51,737 nucleotides of DNA, taken from the NCBI GenBank assembly GCA_934525675.1, contig CAKSZH010000015.1:1-51737 (forward strand). The letters are read 5' to 3'. Below the pieces are notes generated by a model. It was not told the origin of the DNA. It saw only the letters and a list, made by a program, of their open reading frames with translations, and made no database searches. The translations under genes and the position numbers were made by a program. How positions within the stretch are numbered: the stretch's first letter is position 1; the number at the start of each line of letters is the position of its first letter. Source of the DNA: an uncultured Eubacteriales bacterium (GTDB lineage: Bacteria > Bacillota > Clostridia > Oscillospirales > CAG-272). Shown here piece after piece: positions 1 through 7,792 of the stretch.

Positions 1-123
1 AAGTGGTACTACTTCTTCGCGATCGGCTCTTCGATGGGCTCCGGCTACATGTGTGTGGAATCCCGCACCATCGGCGGTGTCTGGTACGAGTTCAACGAAG
101 ACGGCGTCTGCACGAGTAAGTAA
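1..123 (+). CDS. C-terminal end of a cell-wall/choline-binding-repeat protein (partial)
   Basis: The window opens inside a reading frame (frame 1) that ends at TAA 121-123. The 40 visible residues have the aromatic/glycine rhythm of cell-wall-binding (choline/glucan-binding type) repeats: a KWYYF start, GSSMGSGY, then GGVWYEFNEDG. Such repeats sit at the C terminus of secreted enzymes and adhesins and hold them on the envelope. The catalytic part lies upstream, outside the window, so the activity cannot be named. A strong hairpin follows the stop, which fits an operon end. The repeat assignment rests on only about one and a half units. Confidence 0.6.
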   Translation, partial: KWYYFFAIGSSMGSGYMCVESRTIGGVWYEFNEDGVCTSK

Positions 124-152
124 TTTGCACTGTTTCAAGTAAAACTTCGGAA

Positions 153-177
153 GGGAACCGGGGGTACCCCGGTTCCC
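153..177. terminator. Perfect 11-bp stem downstream of the partial gene
   Basis: GGGAACCGGGG (153-163) pairs perfectly with CCCCGGTTCCC (167-177) around a 3-nt loop, 29 bases after the stop codon. No U tract follows directly. It probably acts together with the hairpin just downstream. Confidence 0.5.
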
Positions 178-184
178 GGAGAAA

Positions 185-243
185 AATTCCCCGACACTGT
201 CCGGTTTCCGTACCCGCGGAACCGATTGTGCCGGGGATTTTTT
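185..243 (+). terminator. Rho-independent terminator
   Basis: An AAATTCCCCGACAC arm (from about 185) pairs with GTGCCGGGGATTT (about 228-240), with a second inner stem (GGTTTCCG / CGCGGAACC), and is followed by T6 at 238-243. The A-rich 5' flank makes it potentially bidirectional. It closes the partial gene at the window start. Confidence 0.65.
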
Positions 244-354
244 GTGTGAGGGGTACGTACAGAAATTGAGAAAAACTCGGGTGCTTGCCCATCCGGGCGG
301 ATCGACTTTGGAATGGCGGAGCCGGCTGTGTCGGGGATTTTTTGTGTGAGGGGT
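232..354 (+). repeat. 23-nt direct repeat, two copies exactly 100 bp apart
   Basis: The 23-mer beginning CGGGGATTTTTTGTG is identical at 232-254 and 332-354. It contains the 3' arm and T-run of the terminator at 185-243. The second copy keeps the T-run but lacks a matching 5' arm nearby. The rest of 124-483 holds no gene. Confidence 0.8.
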
Positions 355-382
355 TGCATAATACCGGAAAATATGATAACAT
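354..382 (+). promoter_or_regulatory. Possible prfC promoter
   Basis: TTGCAT (354-359) and TAACAT (377-382) lie 17 bp apart, about 100 bp before prfC. This is a weak match, chosen because an A/T-rich stretch follows two terminator-like elements. Confidence 0.3.
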
Positions 383-483
383 AAACTATATGCGCTGATT
401 CCGCCGAGGCGGGGGACGTCCGTTCCGGACGCGTCACCTGTTTCGCCCGTCGGCGGAAATCTGTTTGATTTGTGAGGTTTTCC

Positions 484-2082
484 ATGGCAGACTTAACCAT
501 GCGGAAAGAAATTGAAAGACGGCGTACCTTTGCGATTATTTCGCACCCGGATGCCGGTAAAACGACCCTGACCGAAAAATTTCTGCTTTACGGCGGTGCA
601 ATCCAGACCGCCGGTTCCGTCAAAGGGAAGGCGAGCGACAAGCACGCGGTATCCGACTGGATGGAGCTTGAGAAGCAGAGAGGTATTTCCGTGACCTCTT
701 CGGTGATGCAGTTTGAATACGAGGGATATTGCATCAACATTCTGGACACGCCCGGACACCAGGACTTCTCAGAGGATACCTACCGCACGCTGATGGCGGC
801 GGACAGTGTTGTCATGGTGATCGACGCGGCAAAGGGTATCGAGGCACAGACGAGAAAACTGTTCCGCGTGGTGGCAAAGCGGGATATCCCGATCTTCACC
901 TTCATCAACAAGATGGACCGCGAGGCGCGCGACCCGTTTGACCTGATGGATGAGCTGGAAAAGGAATTCGGCATCGGGACCTATCCCATCAACTGGCCGA
1001 TCGGTTGCGGCGCACAGTTCAAGGGCGTTTACGACCGCGCCGCCAAGTGTATTCACGCGTTTGACAATTTCCACGGCGGCAGAAACAAGCTGAAGTCCAT
1101 TGACTGTGACCTTGGTGATACCGAAAAACTGGATTCGCTGATCGGGGAGAACCTGCGGAAAGAGTTGGTCGATCAGGTGGAACTGCTTGACGGAGCATGC
1201 TTTGATTTTGATCTGGAAAAGGTCCGTCACGGCAAACTCTCGCCGGTATTTTTCGGTTCCGCGCTCAACAACTTCGGTATTGAGCCGTTCCTTGAGAGTT
1301 TCCTCAAAATGACTACGCCTCCGCTTGCGCGCAAGACGCAGGACGCGGTGGTGGATCCGTTTGACGAACGGTTTTCCGCGTTTGTCTTCAAGATCCAGGC
1401 AAACATGAACAAGCTGCACCGCGACCGGATCGCGTTTTTCCGCATTTGTTCCGGGGAGTTCAACCGCGCACAGGAGTATTTTCATGTGCAGGGTGGCAAA
1501 ATGATTAAGCTGTCCCAGCCTCAGCAGATGATGGCGCAGGAGCGGGAGGGCATTGAGACCGCCTACGCGGGTGATATTATCGGCGTGTTTGATCCCGGTA
1601 TCTTTTCCATCGGCGACACGGTGTGCGATCCGTCCATGAAGGTGAGATTTGAAGGAATTCCGACCTTTGCGCCGGAGCATTTCGCCGTCATTGAACAGGT
1701 CGATTCCATGAAGCGCAAGCAGTTTGCCAAGGGCATGAACCAGATCGCGCAGGAAGGCGCAATCCAGATTTTCTTTGAACCCGGTTACGGCATGGAGCGT
1801 GTGACTGTCGGCGTGGTCGGTATGCTGCAATTCGACGTGCTCAAATTCCGGATGCAGACCGAATACGGTGTGGAATATCGCAAGATGGACATCCCGCACG
1901 ATCAGATCCGCTTCATCGACAACGACAAGCTGGATCCCGCAACCCTGAAGCTGGCATCGGATACCAGAATCGTCGAGGACGTGAAGGGCAGAACCCTTCT
2001 GATCTTCAACGGGGAGTGGAGCATCCGGTATGCCGAGGAGCACAATCCGGGACTGGAACTTTCCGAATTCAACCGCTGGTGA
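484..2082 (+). CDS. prfC: Peptide chain release factor 3 (RF3)
   Basis: A cytoplasmic translational GTPase that removes RF1/RF2 from the ribosome after termination. The 532 residues match the usual RF3 length. The G1 loop HPDAGKTT is at residues 21-28, followed by the switch region with RGISVTSSVM (the RF3 form), DTPGHQDFSEDTYRTL (G3) and NKMDRE (G4). Domains II/III follow and the protein ends near the typical ELSEFNRW. I start at ATG 484, with GAGGT at 474-478 about 6 nt upstream; a GTG at 472 overlaps that ribosome binding site and is less likely. The gene is monocistronic, with a strong hairpin after the stop. Confidence 0.97.
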   Translation: MADLTMRKEIERRRTFAIISHPDAGKTTLTEKFLLYGGAIQTAGSVKGKASDKHAVSDWMELEKQRGISVTSSVMQFEYEGYCINILDTPGHQDFSEDTYRTLMAADSVVMVIDAAKGIEAQTRKLFRVVAKRDIPIFTFINKMDREARDPFDLMDELEKEFGIGTYPINWPIGCGAQFKGVYDRAAKCIHAFDNFHGGRNKLKSIDCDLGDTEKLDSLIGENLRKELVDQVELLDGACFDFDLEKVRHGKLSPVFFGSALNNFGIEPFLESFLKMTTPPLARKTQDAVVDPFDERFSAFVFKIQANMNKLHRDRIAFFRICSGEFNRAQEYFHVQGGKMIKLSQPQQMMAQEREGIETAYAGDIIGVFDPGIFSIGDTVCDPSMKVRFEGIPTFAPEHFAVIEQVDSMKRKQFAKGMNQIAQEGAIQIFFEPGYGMERVTVGVVGMLQFDVLKFRMQTEYGVEYRKMDIPHDQIRFIDNDKLDPATLKLASDTRIVEDVKGRTLLIFNGEWSIRYAEEHNPGLELSEFNRW

Positions 2083-2167
2083 CGCGGTGTTCCCATGTGC
2101 GGATGTACAGAATTTACAAATGTGCCCGTCAAACCGCACAAACCAATCCTCGCCTTGTTTTACTCAG

Positions 2168-2206
2168 CCGGGGAGAAGCAAACGGAATGTTGCTTCTCCC
2201 CGGTTT
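2168..2206 (+). terminator. Terminator of prfC
   Basis: A perfect 14-bp stem, CCGGGGAGAAGCAA (2168-2181) with TTGCTTCTCCCCGG (2190-2203), has an 8-nt loop and is followed by TTTGTCTGT. The rest of 2083-2471 has no convincing gene. Short overlapping frames there lack ribosome binding sites. Confidence 0.75.
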
Positions 2207-2359
2207 GTCTGTCCGGCGTTGTGTCAATCAGAACGTGCCATTTTCGGAAAACCGGGAAGAAAGTGTATACTCCCGTTGAAATCCGTCAAAAAATGAATTG
2301 ACGAATCTTATGTGCAAACTGCCCATATGCCGTGGGGGAAAGTTTGTGCAAATAACAAA

Positions 2360-2388
2360 TGGAATTTTCGGGCGGATTTTGCTATAAT
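2360..2388 (+). promoter_or_regulatory. Promoter of the CarD-like gene
   Basis: A consensus -10 TATAAT (2383-2388) lies in an A/T-rich stretch. The -35 at 17 bp is poor (TGGAAT, 2360-2365). It lies about 85 bp before the CarD-like start. Confidence 0.5.
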
Positions 2389-2471
2389 AGATGTAGATAA
2401 TGTGTTGCACTCTGCGGCGCCGTCGCACAGTCGCGGCACGTATTGTTTTTGAGGGAACGGAGGGGATATGA

Positions 2472-2978
2472 ATGTTTGAGGTCGGTGCGTATGTGATGTA
2501 CGGGACATTCGGCGTGTATTCGGTCGAGGGGATCCGCAATTCACCCATTGATAAGAACGACACGCGGCTCTTTTACGAACTGAAACCGCTTCGGAACGGG
2601 GAAAACTCCAAGGCGTTTGTCCCGGCAGACAGCGAGCATGTCTTTATTCGTCCCGTGATGACAAGAGAGGTTGCGGAACGCTTTGTGGGAGAGGAGCTTC
2701 CCGTGGCGGAGGTGATGGAGATCACCAACGAGCGGGAAAGAAAGAATGCTTACCGTATGGCGATCGGCGATCATACGCCGCTTTCCTGCGCGAGAATTAT
2801 CCGCACGGTGGCACAGCGTCGCCGTCAGCTGGTCGGTTCCTCCCGCCGTCTGCCCGATACGGACGCGGAATTTGAACGCGAGGCAAAAAACAATCTGTTC
2901 GGCGAGTTGTCGGTCGCGCTCGGGATTCCGTTTGAAAATGTCGAAGAATATATTCTGAAGTGTTGCGGCGAGGCGTGA
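2472..2978 (+). CDS. CarD/CdnL-family transcriptional regulator
   Basis: A 168-residue protein with an N-terminal CarD/TRCF RNA-polymerase-interaction domain (about 1-60; opens MFEVGAYVMYGTFGVYSVEGI, the Tudor-like fold that binds the beta subunit). A helical C-terminal domain (about 75-168) in this family contacts the upstream edge of the -10 element and stabilises open complexes. GGAGGGG lies 7 nt before ATG 2472. An overlapping ATG at 2468 opens only a 3-codon frame. It has its own promoter and terminator, so it is likely monocistronic. Its length and two-part layout separate it from TRCF (Mfd), which is far longer. In Clostridia these proteins often tune rRNA or stress promoters, but which targets apply here is not visible. 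Confidence 0.9.
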   Translation: MFEVGAYVMYGTFGVYSVEGIRNSPIDKNDTRLFYELKPLRNGENSKAFVPADSEHVFIRPVMTREVAERFVGEELPVAEVMEITNERERKNAYRMAIGDHTPLSCARIIRTVAQRRRQLVGSSRRLPDTDAEFEREAKNNLFGELSVALGIPFENVEEYILKCCGEA

Positions 2979-3016
2979 GGGTGCCGCATGGCGTTCATTT
3001 GTCAGCCGGAAAATAA

Positions 3017-3055
3017 AATCAACGGTATCCGAAAAAGATACCGTTGATTTTTTTT
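3017..3055 (+). terminator. Terminator of the CarD-like gene
   Basis: A 13-bp stem AATCAACGGTATC / GATACCGTTGATT (3017-3029 and 3037-3049) with a 7-nt A-rich loop runs into T8 at 3048-3055. A textbook intrinsic terminator. Confidence 0.9.
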
Positions 3056-3063
3056 GCGGAGGG

Positions 3064-3092
3064 TGGAACTTCCTTTGCGGTTGTGATACAAT
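3064..3092 (+). promoter_or_regulatory. Promoter of mutY
   Basis: TGGAAC (3064-3069), a 17-bp spacer, and TACAAT (3087-3092), directly after the preceding terminator and about 45 bp before the start codon. The -35 is weak and resembles that of the CarD-like promoter. Confidence 0.5.
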
Positions 3093-3137
3093 AGACAGAG
3101 AAACCGGTCGGGGCAGCCCGACGGAGGAGGGAACGCC

Positions 3138-4388
3138 ATGAAACGGTCGGAGCAAAACGGAAAGAACCCGGAAATGCAAAAAAGGGAAACCTGCAGCGGC
3201 GGGCAATCTGTCGGGAAAGGGTCTCCTGTAAAAGAGCATGCAGCAGGGATTCCCGTTTCCCGTGAACCTGTGACAGAAGGTTCCGGGAAAGTGCCATCCG
3301 GGTGTTTCCTCGCGGACGCCGGGGAACATGATCCGGTCGGCTTACCGCAAGCGATTGTATCGCCGCTGTTACGGTGGTATGCAGAGAACGCGCGCCCGCT
3401 GCCGTGGCGGATGATGCCGGACCCGTATCGGGTATGGGTTTCCGAGATCATGCTTCAGCAGACCCGTGTGGAGGCGGTCAAACCCTATTACGAGCGGTTC
3501 CTTTCCGCCTTTCCGGATATCCGCTCATTTGCCGCTGCGAGGGAGGACGTCTATCTCAAATACTGGGAGGGGCTCGGCTATTACAGCCGTGTCCGCAATA
3601 TGCACAGGTTTGCGGTGGAGGTGACGGAGAAATACGACGGGGTGATCCCGGACGACCGTGAAACGCTTCTCCGGCTTCCGGGAATCGGGCCGTACACGTC
3701 GGGTGCGATTGCTTCGATCGCCTACGGGGTTCCCGTTCCGGCGGTGGACGGGAACGTGCTTCGCGTTGTGACCCGCCTTACGTCGGACGGAGGAAATATT
3801 GGGGACAACCGGGTACGCCGTCGGATCGAGGAGGCGATTGCCGCCGTGATTCCCGCGCATCTGCCGGGGGATTTCAATCAGGCGCTCATCGAGCTTGGCG
3901 CGACGGTCTGCGTGCCGAACGGCGAGGCGCAGTGCAGCCGTTGTCCGGTCCGGGAGTTCTGCCGGGCTTTTGCCGAGGGTACGGTGGAGAAATATCCGGT
4001 GAAGGCGCCGAAGGCGGCGCGGCGGGCAGAGGACAAGACGGTTCTGCTCGTGACCGACGGCAAGCGGATCCTCTTGGACAAGCGCCCCGTGCGGGGGCTT
4101 CTGGCCGGGCTTTACGAATTCCCGAACCGGGAGGGGCATCTGACACGCAAGGAGGCGGAGGGGGCGGTCCTGACGCTTGGGTTGGAGCCGCTGGAGTCCG
4201 TTGCTCTCCCTGCGGCAAAGCATATTTTTACGCACATTGAGTGGCACATGGTGGGGTATCTCATCCGCGTCGCCCCGCCGATGGAGCTTCCCGCGCCGTA
4301 TCTCGCGGCAGATCTTTCCGAGGTGCGGGACAATTATGCGCTCCCGTCGGCGTTTGCCGCCTACCGCGCGTGTCTGCCGGAGATTTGA
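3138..4388 (+). CDS. mutY: A/G-specific adenine DNA glycosylase
   Basis: Base-excision repair enzyme that removes adenine mispaired with 8-oxoguanine. The catalytic core starts near residue 74 (LLRWYAENARPLPWR). The catalytic Glu is E103 in SEIMLQQTRV. The helix-hairpin-helix is LPGIGPYTSGAIAS (about 180-193) and the catalytic Asp is D204 in AVDGNV. A 4Fe-4S loop uses C258, C266, C269 and C275; the first spacing is 7 rather than the E. coli 6, a form I recall from Clostridia. A NUDIX-like 8-oxoG recognition domain follows (about 298-416). The GGAGGAGGG at 3122-3130 fixes ATG 3138, so the polar N-terminal extension of about 70 residues appears real and is unusual. Confidence 0.95.
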   Translation: MKRSEQNGKNPEMQKRETCSGGQSVGKGSPVKEHAAGIPVSREPVTEGSGKVPSGCFLADAGEHDPVGLPQAIVSPLLRWYAENARPLPWRMMPDPYRVWVSEIMLQQTRVEAVKPYYERFLSAFPDIRSFAAAREDVYLKYWEGLGYYSRVRNMHRFAVEVTEKYDGVIPDDRETLLRLPGIGPYTSGAIASIAYGVPVPAVDGNVLRVVTRLTSDGGNIGDNRVRRRIEEAIAAVIPAHLPGDFNQALIELGATVCVPNGEAQCSRCPVREFCRAFAEGTVEKYPVKAPKAARRAEDKTVLLVTDGKRILLDKRPVRGLLAGLYEFPNREGHLTRKEAEGAVLTLGLEPLESVALPAAKHIFTHIEWHMVGYLIRVAPPMELPAPYLAADLSEVRDNYALPSAFAAYRACLPEI

Positions 4389-4405
4389 AGGGATGGGGGA
4401 TAAAG

Positions 4406-4494
4406 CCCGCCGCACGGACGGGGATCCTGCGGCGACGCCACGGACGGAGTCCGATGGCGTCGCCGGTAGGCGGGCACCCGCCCGTGGCGGGCGG
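4406..4494 (+). repeat. GC-rich interspersed repeat, copy A
   Basis: An imperfect palindromic segment containing GGGGATCC, a central GGACGGAGTCC-type hairpin and GCGGGCACCCGC. Read in reverse complement it aligns along its whole length with copy B (5171-5265). The two copies bracket the GNAT gene in opposite orientation. Confidence 0.65.
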
Positions 4495-4571
4495 AAAAAC
4501 GGCGCAATCCAAGGAACATGAAACCGATACATTCGGTGAAAATCAGGAAAGGAATCGGTCAGGAAAACAAG

Positions 4572-5174
4572 ATGAACATGCCGGGAATGATGCCCGAATC
4601 AGCAGGACCGCATATTCGTCCGGCAACGGAGGCGGACGCGGAGGCACTGCTTGAGATTTATCGCTATTATGTGGAAAATACGGCGGTCTCCTTTGAATGG
4701 GTAACACCGTCCATCGCACAATTCCGGGAACGCATCCGGAAAATCAGCGCGCGCTACCCGTATTTTTGCGCCGAGATGGACGGGAAGATCGTCGGGTACG
4801 CATATGCCGGGGAATTCAAGTCCCGTGCCGCTTATGCATGGTCGGTGGAAACGACCGTTTATCTGGAGAGGGATGCCCGCCGCCACGGAGTTGGCAGAGC
4901 CCTGTATGCCGCCCTTGCAGAGGCACTCCACAAGATGGGGGTACGGAATATGTGCGCCTGCATTGCCGTGCCGACAAAGGAGGACAAAACGCTGACGTTT
5001 GACAGTATGCATTTTCACGAACATATGGGATTTCATCTGGTCGGAAGGTTTACCGCGAGCGGCTGCAAGTTCGGCAGATGGTATGATATGATCTGGATGG
5101 AAAAGATGATTGGGGAACACTCTGAAAACCCGTGCCCTGTGATTCCGTACCCGGAGGTTAGCGCGCGAAAGTGA
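4572..5174 (+). CDS. GNAT N-acetyltransferase (phosphinothricin acetyltransferase-like)
   Basis: An acetyl-CoA-dependent acyltransferase of the PAT/Bar subgroup that acetylates an amino group of a small molecule or amino acid. Visible family blocks are IRPATEADAEALLEIYRYYV at the N terminus, TAVSFEW, VGYAYAGEFKSRAAYAWSVE, the acetyl-CoA loop region RRHGVGRALY, and HEHMGFHLVGRF near the end. These match the known PAT consensus. I prefer ATG 4572 (AGGAAAA just upstream, giving 200 aa); an in-frame ATG at 4518 adds 18 poorly conserved residues. It lies between inverted copies of a GC-rich repeat, suggesting it moved or that the repeats settled in both intergenic gaps. The substrate is unknown. 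Confidence 0.85.
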   Translation: MNMPGMMPESAGPHIRPATEADAEALLEIYRYYVENTAVSFEWVTPSIAQFRERIRKISARYPYFCAEMDGKIVGYAYAGEFKSRAAYAWSVETTVYLERDARRHGVGRALYAALAEALHKMGVRNMCACIAVPTKEDKTLTFDSMHFHEHMGFHLVGRFTASGCKFGRWYDMIWMEKMIGEHSENPCPVIPYPEVSARK

Positions 5175-5265
5175 CCCGCCGCCCTTGCGGGTGCCCGCCG
5201 GCAGGCTTCGCCACCGGACTTCGTCCGCGGCTCGCCGCCGGATCCCCGCCGTGCGGCTTTCCCGT
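5171..5265 (-). repeat. GC-rich interspersed repeat, copy B (inverted relative to A)
   Basis: Carries GCGGGTGCCCGCCGGCAGGC at 5185-5204 and GCCGGATCCCCGC near 5236-5248, with an ACCGGACTTCGTCCGCGG hairpin between. It aligns to copy A in reverse complement and to copy C directly. It overlaps no recognisable gene. Confidence 0.65.
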
Positions 5266-5273
5266 AACGCCAG

Positions 5274-5310
5274 AACTCCCCCGCCGCGCGAAGCGCGGCG
5301 GGGGAGTTTC
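5274..5310. terminator. Convergent bidirectional terminator
   Basis: A 16-bp perfect stem, AACTCCCCCGCCGCGC (5274-5289) with its complement at 5293-5308 and a GAA loop, separates the + strand GNAT gene from the - strand phosphatase gene. Confidence 0.8.
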
Positions 5311-5345
5311 TGATCAATACCGGAACAAGGAAACCGCGGCGTTCG

Positions 5346-6071
5346 TCAGACCTCCGCGTATCCGTTGAAATTCATCGGAAGTCCGTCGTGGAAAATGTGG
5401 CTCATATCCGAAAAACCAAGCACGTGAGGCACCGTGTAGCCCTTGCCCACATCACCCCAGTCGTGGAAGTACAGGCAGGTGACGCCCGACGGCGTGACGG
5501 CAAACGAACTCCAGAACAGGTGCGGCGGGATTCCCAGCATGAACGGCATCCACGCCATGGTGAAGCCCTCGTGACAGAAAAGAGCCACGCGGTCGTTATT
5601 ACCCGGACGGAGGATTTTGTAAACACTGCCCTCGCGGCGGTAGCCGAGCCGTTCCATGAAGTCGTCGGATGCGGGGATCAGACGCTTGTAGCCTTCCTCC
5701 GCTTTGATGTCCACGTGGAGGTCCGCTTTCATCCAGTCCGCGTTGCCGAGATTGAAATTGTCCCCGCCGCGCAGATTCTGCCACGGCTGCTGGAACGCCC
5801 AACCGTCATAGCCGAGGTCTTCGTAATGCCCCGCAAAATAAGGCCACATCTCGTCCTCACTGCACCACGGTTCAATGTGCATTTCCAGTCCGAGCGCATC
5901 GCACAACGGCTTTGCCGTCAGCTTGGCGCGTCCCTTGGGGGAAGAGTACACCTTGTCAATCCCGTGTACCATCAGACGCTTGGCGACCGCTTCCGCCTGT
6001 TTTTGCCCGGTGGGGGTCAGCGCGTCGTGCTCGTAGTCGGGTTCTCCGTGTCGGATTACAAATAAATACAT
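5346..6071 (-). CDS. Histidine phosphatase family protein
   Basis: Phosphoglycerate-mutase-like phosphatase. The phosphohistidine loop is RHGEPDYEHDALTPTG at residues 7-22 (H8 the nucleophile), and the second catalytic His lies in FCHEG near residue 170. The region between (DEMWPYFAGHYEDLGYDGW) differs from glycolytic GpmA, so this is probably a small-molecule phosphatase rather than a mutase. The start is ATG at 6071, with GGGAG upstream on the - strand; the longer frame to 6113 runs into a tandem repeat and has no ribosome binding site. 241 aa. It lies downstream of purB on the same strand, about 220 bp away. The substrate is unknown. Confidence 0.85.
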   Translation of the reverse strand: MYLFVIRHGEPDYEHDALTPTGQKQAEAVAKRLMVHGIDKVYSSPKGRAKLTAKPLCDALGLEMHIEPWCSEDEMWPYFAGHYEDLGYDGWAFQQPWQNLRGGDNFNLGNADWMKADLHVDIKAEEGYKRLIPASDDFMERLGYRREGSVYKILRPGNNDRVALFCHEGFTMAWMPFMLGIPPHLFWSSFAVTPSGVTCLYFHDWGDVGKGYTVPHVLGFSDMSHIFHDGLPMNFNGYAEV

Positions 6072-6087
6072 AAACTGTCTCCCATCT

Positions 6088-6227
6088 GCCGCGGTGCGCG
6101 GCACAAAAATCATTTGTGGTCAGCGCCGCCACCTGCCTGCCGCGATACACGGCACAAAAATCATTTGCTTGAGGTGTGGTCAGCGCCGCCACCTGTTTAC
6201 CACGATGCACGGCACAAAAATCGGTTG
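6088..6227. repeat. Three-copy tandem repeat (51/60-bp period) between purB and the phosphatase gene
   Basis: The core GGCACAAAAATC begins at about 6100, 6151 and 6211, each preceded by a GC-rich CCGCGATACAC-like arm. GTGGTCAGCGCCGCCACCTG separates the copies. Both periods are multiples of three, so frames stay open across the array on each strand. I see no ribosome binding site or known protein and treat it as non-coding. Confidence 0.75.
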
Positions 6228-6291
6228 TCCCGGCATGGCGCAAATCGCCGCCCGCCGCGTGGCAGTCAGGCAATCACGCCGACCGGACGGA

Positions 6292-7728
6292 TCAGACCTT
6301 CAGCTCGCTGGATACGTCGCCCGCGTAATAACGGTCAATCAGTGGGCGGATAACATCCTTCAGGAACTCTTCGACCTGCGAGGGGCATCTGCCGATGTAC
6401 AAGGAGGGATTGAGGTGCGAGGTGATCTCTTCTTTGGTGATACGGAACGCGGGATCCGCGGCAATGCGGTCGATGAGGTCATTGGTGCCGCCTTCCATCT
6501 TGACGCGGTACGCCGCGGCGTGGGAATATTCGCGCAGCTTTTCGTGCAGCTCCTGACGGTTGCCGCCCTTTTTGACCGCTTCCATCATGATGTTTTCGGT
6601 CGCCATAAAGGGCAGCTTTTCCATCACGCGGCGCTCGACCACCTTGGGGTAGACCACAAGTCCCCCCGACACGTTGATGTAGATATTGAGAATCGCGTCG
6701 GTCGCAAGGAACGCCTCTGCAACCGAAATGCGCTTGTTTGCGGAGTCATCCAGCGTGCGCTCAAACCACTGCGTGGACGCGGTGAAGGCGGGATTGAGGC
6801 TGTCGGTAATGACGTAGCGCGCCAGTGCGCAGATGCGTTCGCTTCGCATGGGATTGCGCTTGTAGGGCATTGCCGAGGAACCGATCTGCTTCTTTTCAAA
6901 CGGCTCTTCCATCTCCTCAAAGGATTGCAGGATACGGAGGTCGTTTGCAAACTTGTACGCGCTCTGCGCGATACCGGAAAGCGCTCCGAGAAAGTATGCA
7001 TCTACCTTGCGGGAGTAGGTTTGTCCGGAGACGGGAACGACACCGGAGAAGCCCATGTCGGAGGCGATCATGCGCTCCATCTCGCGGATTTTTCCCTCGT
7101 CGCCGGAGAACAGATCCATAAAGGAAGCCTGCGTGCCGGTCGTGCCCTTGGAACCGAGCAGAAGCAGCTTGTCAAGCCGCGATTCCAGCTCGTCCATATC
7201 CTGCGCCAGCTCGTACATCCAGAGCGTTGCGCGCTTGCCGACGGTCGTCAGCTGTGCGGGCTGGAGATGGGTGTAGGCAAGGCATGGCATGGATTTGTAC
7301 TTGTCGGCAAATTCCGACAGATTCAGGAGCACCTGCGCCGCCTTTTTGAGGATGACGCGGGATGCCTCGCGGAGAATGATGACATCGGTATTGTCCCCGA
7401 CATAGCAGGAGGTCGCGCCGAGGTGGATGATTCCCGCCGCTTTGGGGCACTGCACCCCGTAGGCGTATACATGGCTCATGACGTCGTGGCGGACTTCCTT
7501 TTCTCTTGCTTCGGCGACCTCAAAATTGATGTCGTCGCGGTGGGCTTCCAGCTCGGCGATCTGCTCGTCGGTAATATCAAGCCCCAGCGCCTTTTCCGCT
7601 TTTGCAAGAGAGATCCAGAGCTTCCGCCAGGTGCGGAATTTGAAGGTCTCGGAGAAAATGAACTGCATCTCGTCGCTTGCATAGCGGGTCGAGAGCGGAG
7701 AAATGTATTTTTCCTTGGAATCTGCCAT
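6292..7728 (-). CDS. purB: Adenylosuccinate lyase
   Basis: Cytosolic enzyme of purine synthesis that splits SAICAR and adenylosuccinate, releasing fumarate. At 478 residues it has the normal length. The family signature SSAMPYKRNP in the flexible catalytic loop is near residues 288-297, and HLGATSCYVGDN and TTGTQASF are the other conserved blocks. The opening YISPLSTRYAS is typical of the clostridial and eukaryote-like branch. ATG 7728 has AGGG about 9 nt upstream. A promoter with a -10 of TAAAAT lies about 65 bp upstream. It stands apart from other pur genes. Confidence 0.97.
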   Translation of the reverse strand: MADSKEKYISPLSTRYASDEMQFIFSETFKFRTWRKLWISLAKAEKALGLDITDEQIAELEAHRDDINFEVAEAREKEVRHDVMSHVYAYGVQCPKAAGIIHLGATSCYVGDNTDVIILREASRVILKKAAQVLLNLSEFADKYKSMPCLAYTHLQPAQLTTVGKRATLWMYELAQDMDELESRLDKLLLLGSKGTTGTQASFMDLFSGDEGKIREMERMIASDMGFSGVVPVSGQTYSRKVDAYFLGALSGIAQSAYKFANDLRILQSFEEMEEPFEKKQIGSSAMPYKRNPMRSERICALARYVITDSLNPAFTASTQWFERTLDDSANKRISVAEAFLATDAILNIYINVSGGLVVYPKVVERRVMEKLPFMATENIMMEAVKKGGNRQELHEKLREYSHAAAYRVKMEGGTNDLIDRIAADPAFRITKEEITSHLNPSLYIGRCPSQVEEFLKDVIRPLIDRYYAGDVSSELKV

Positions 7729-7792
7729 GTTTTCTGCCCTTTCTTGTGCTCAAGCATTTCCGTGCGGCTTCCTGCCGACGGATAACAGCATT

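Noticed and set aside
2095..2301. Small overlapping frames between prfC and the CarD-like gene
   Set aside because: They run through the prfC terminator hairpin, have no ribosome binding site and give no protein-like composition.
6088..6227. CRISPR array
   Set aside because: Only three units, uneven 51/60-bp periods, repeated 'spacers' and no cas genes. It is a plain tandem repeat.
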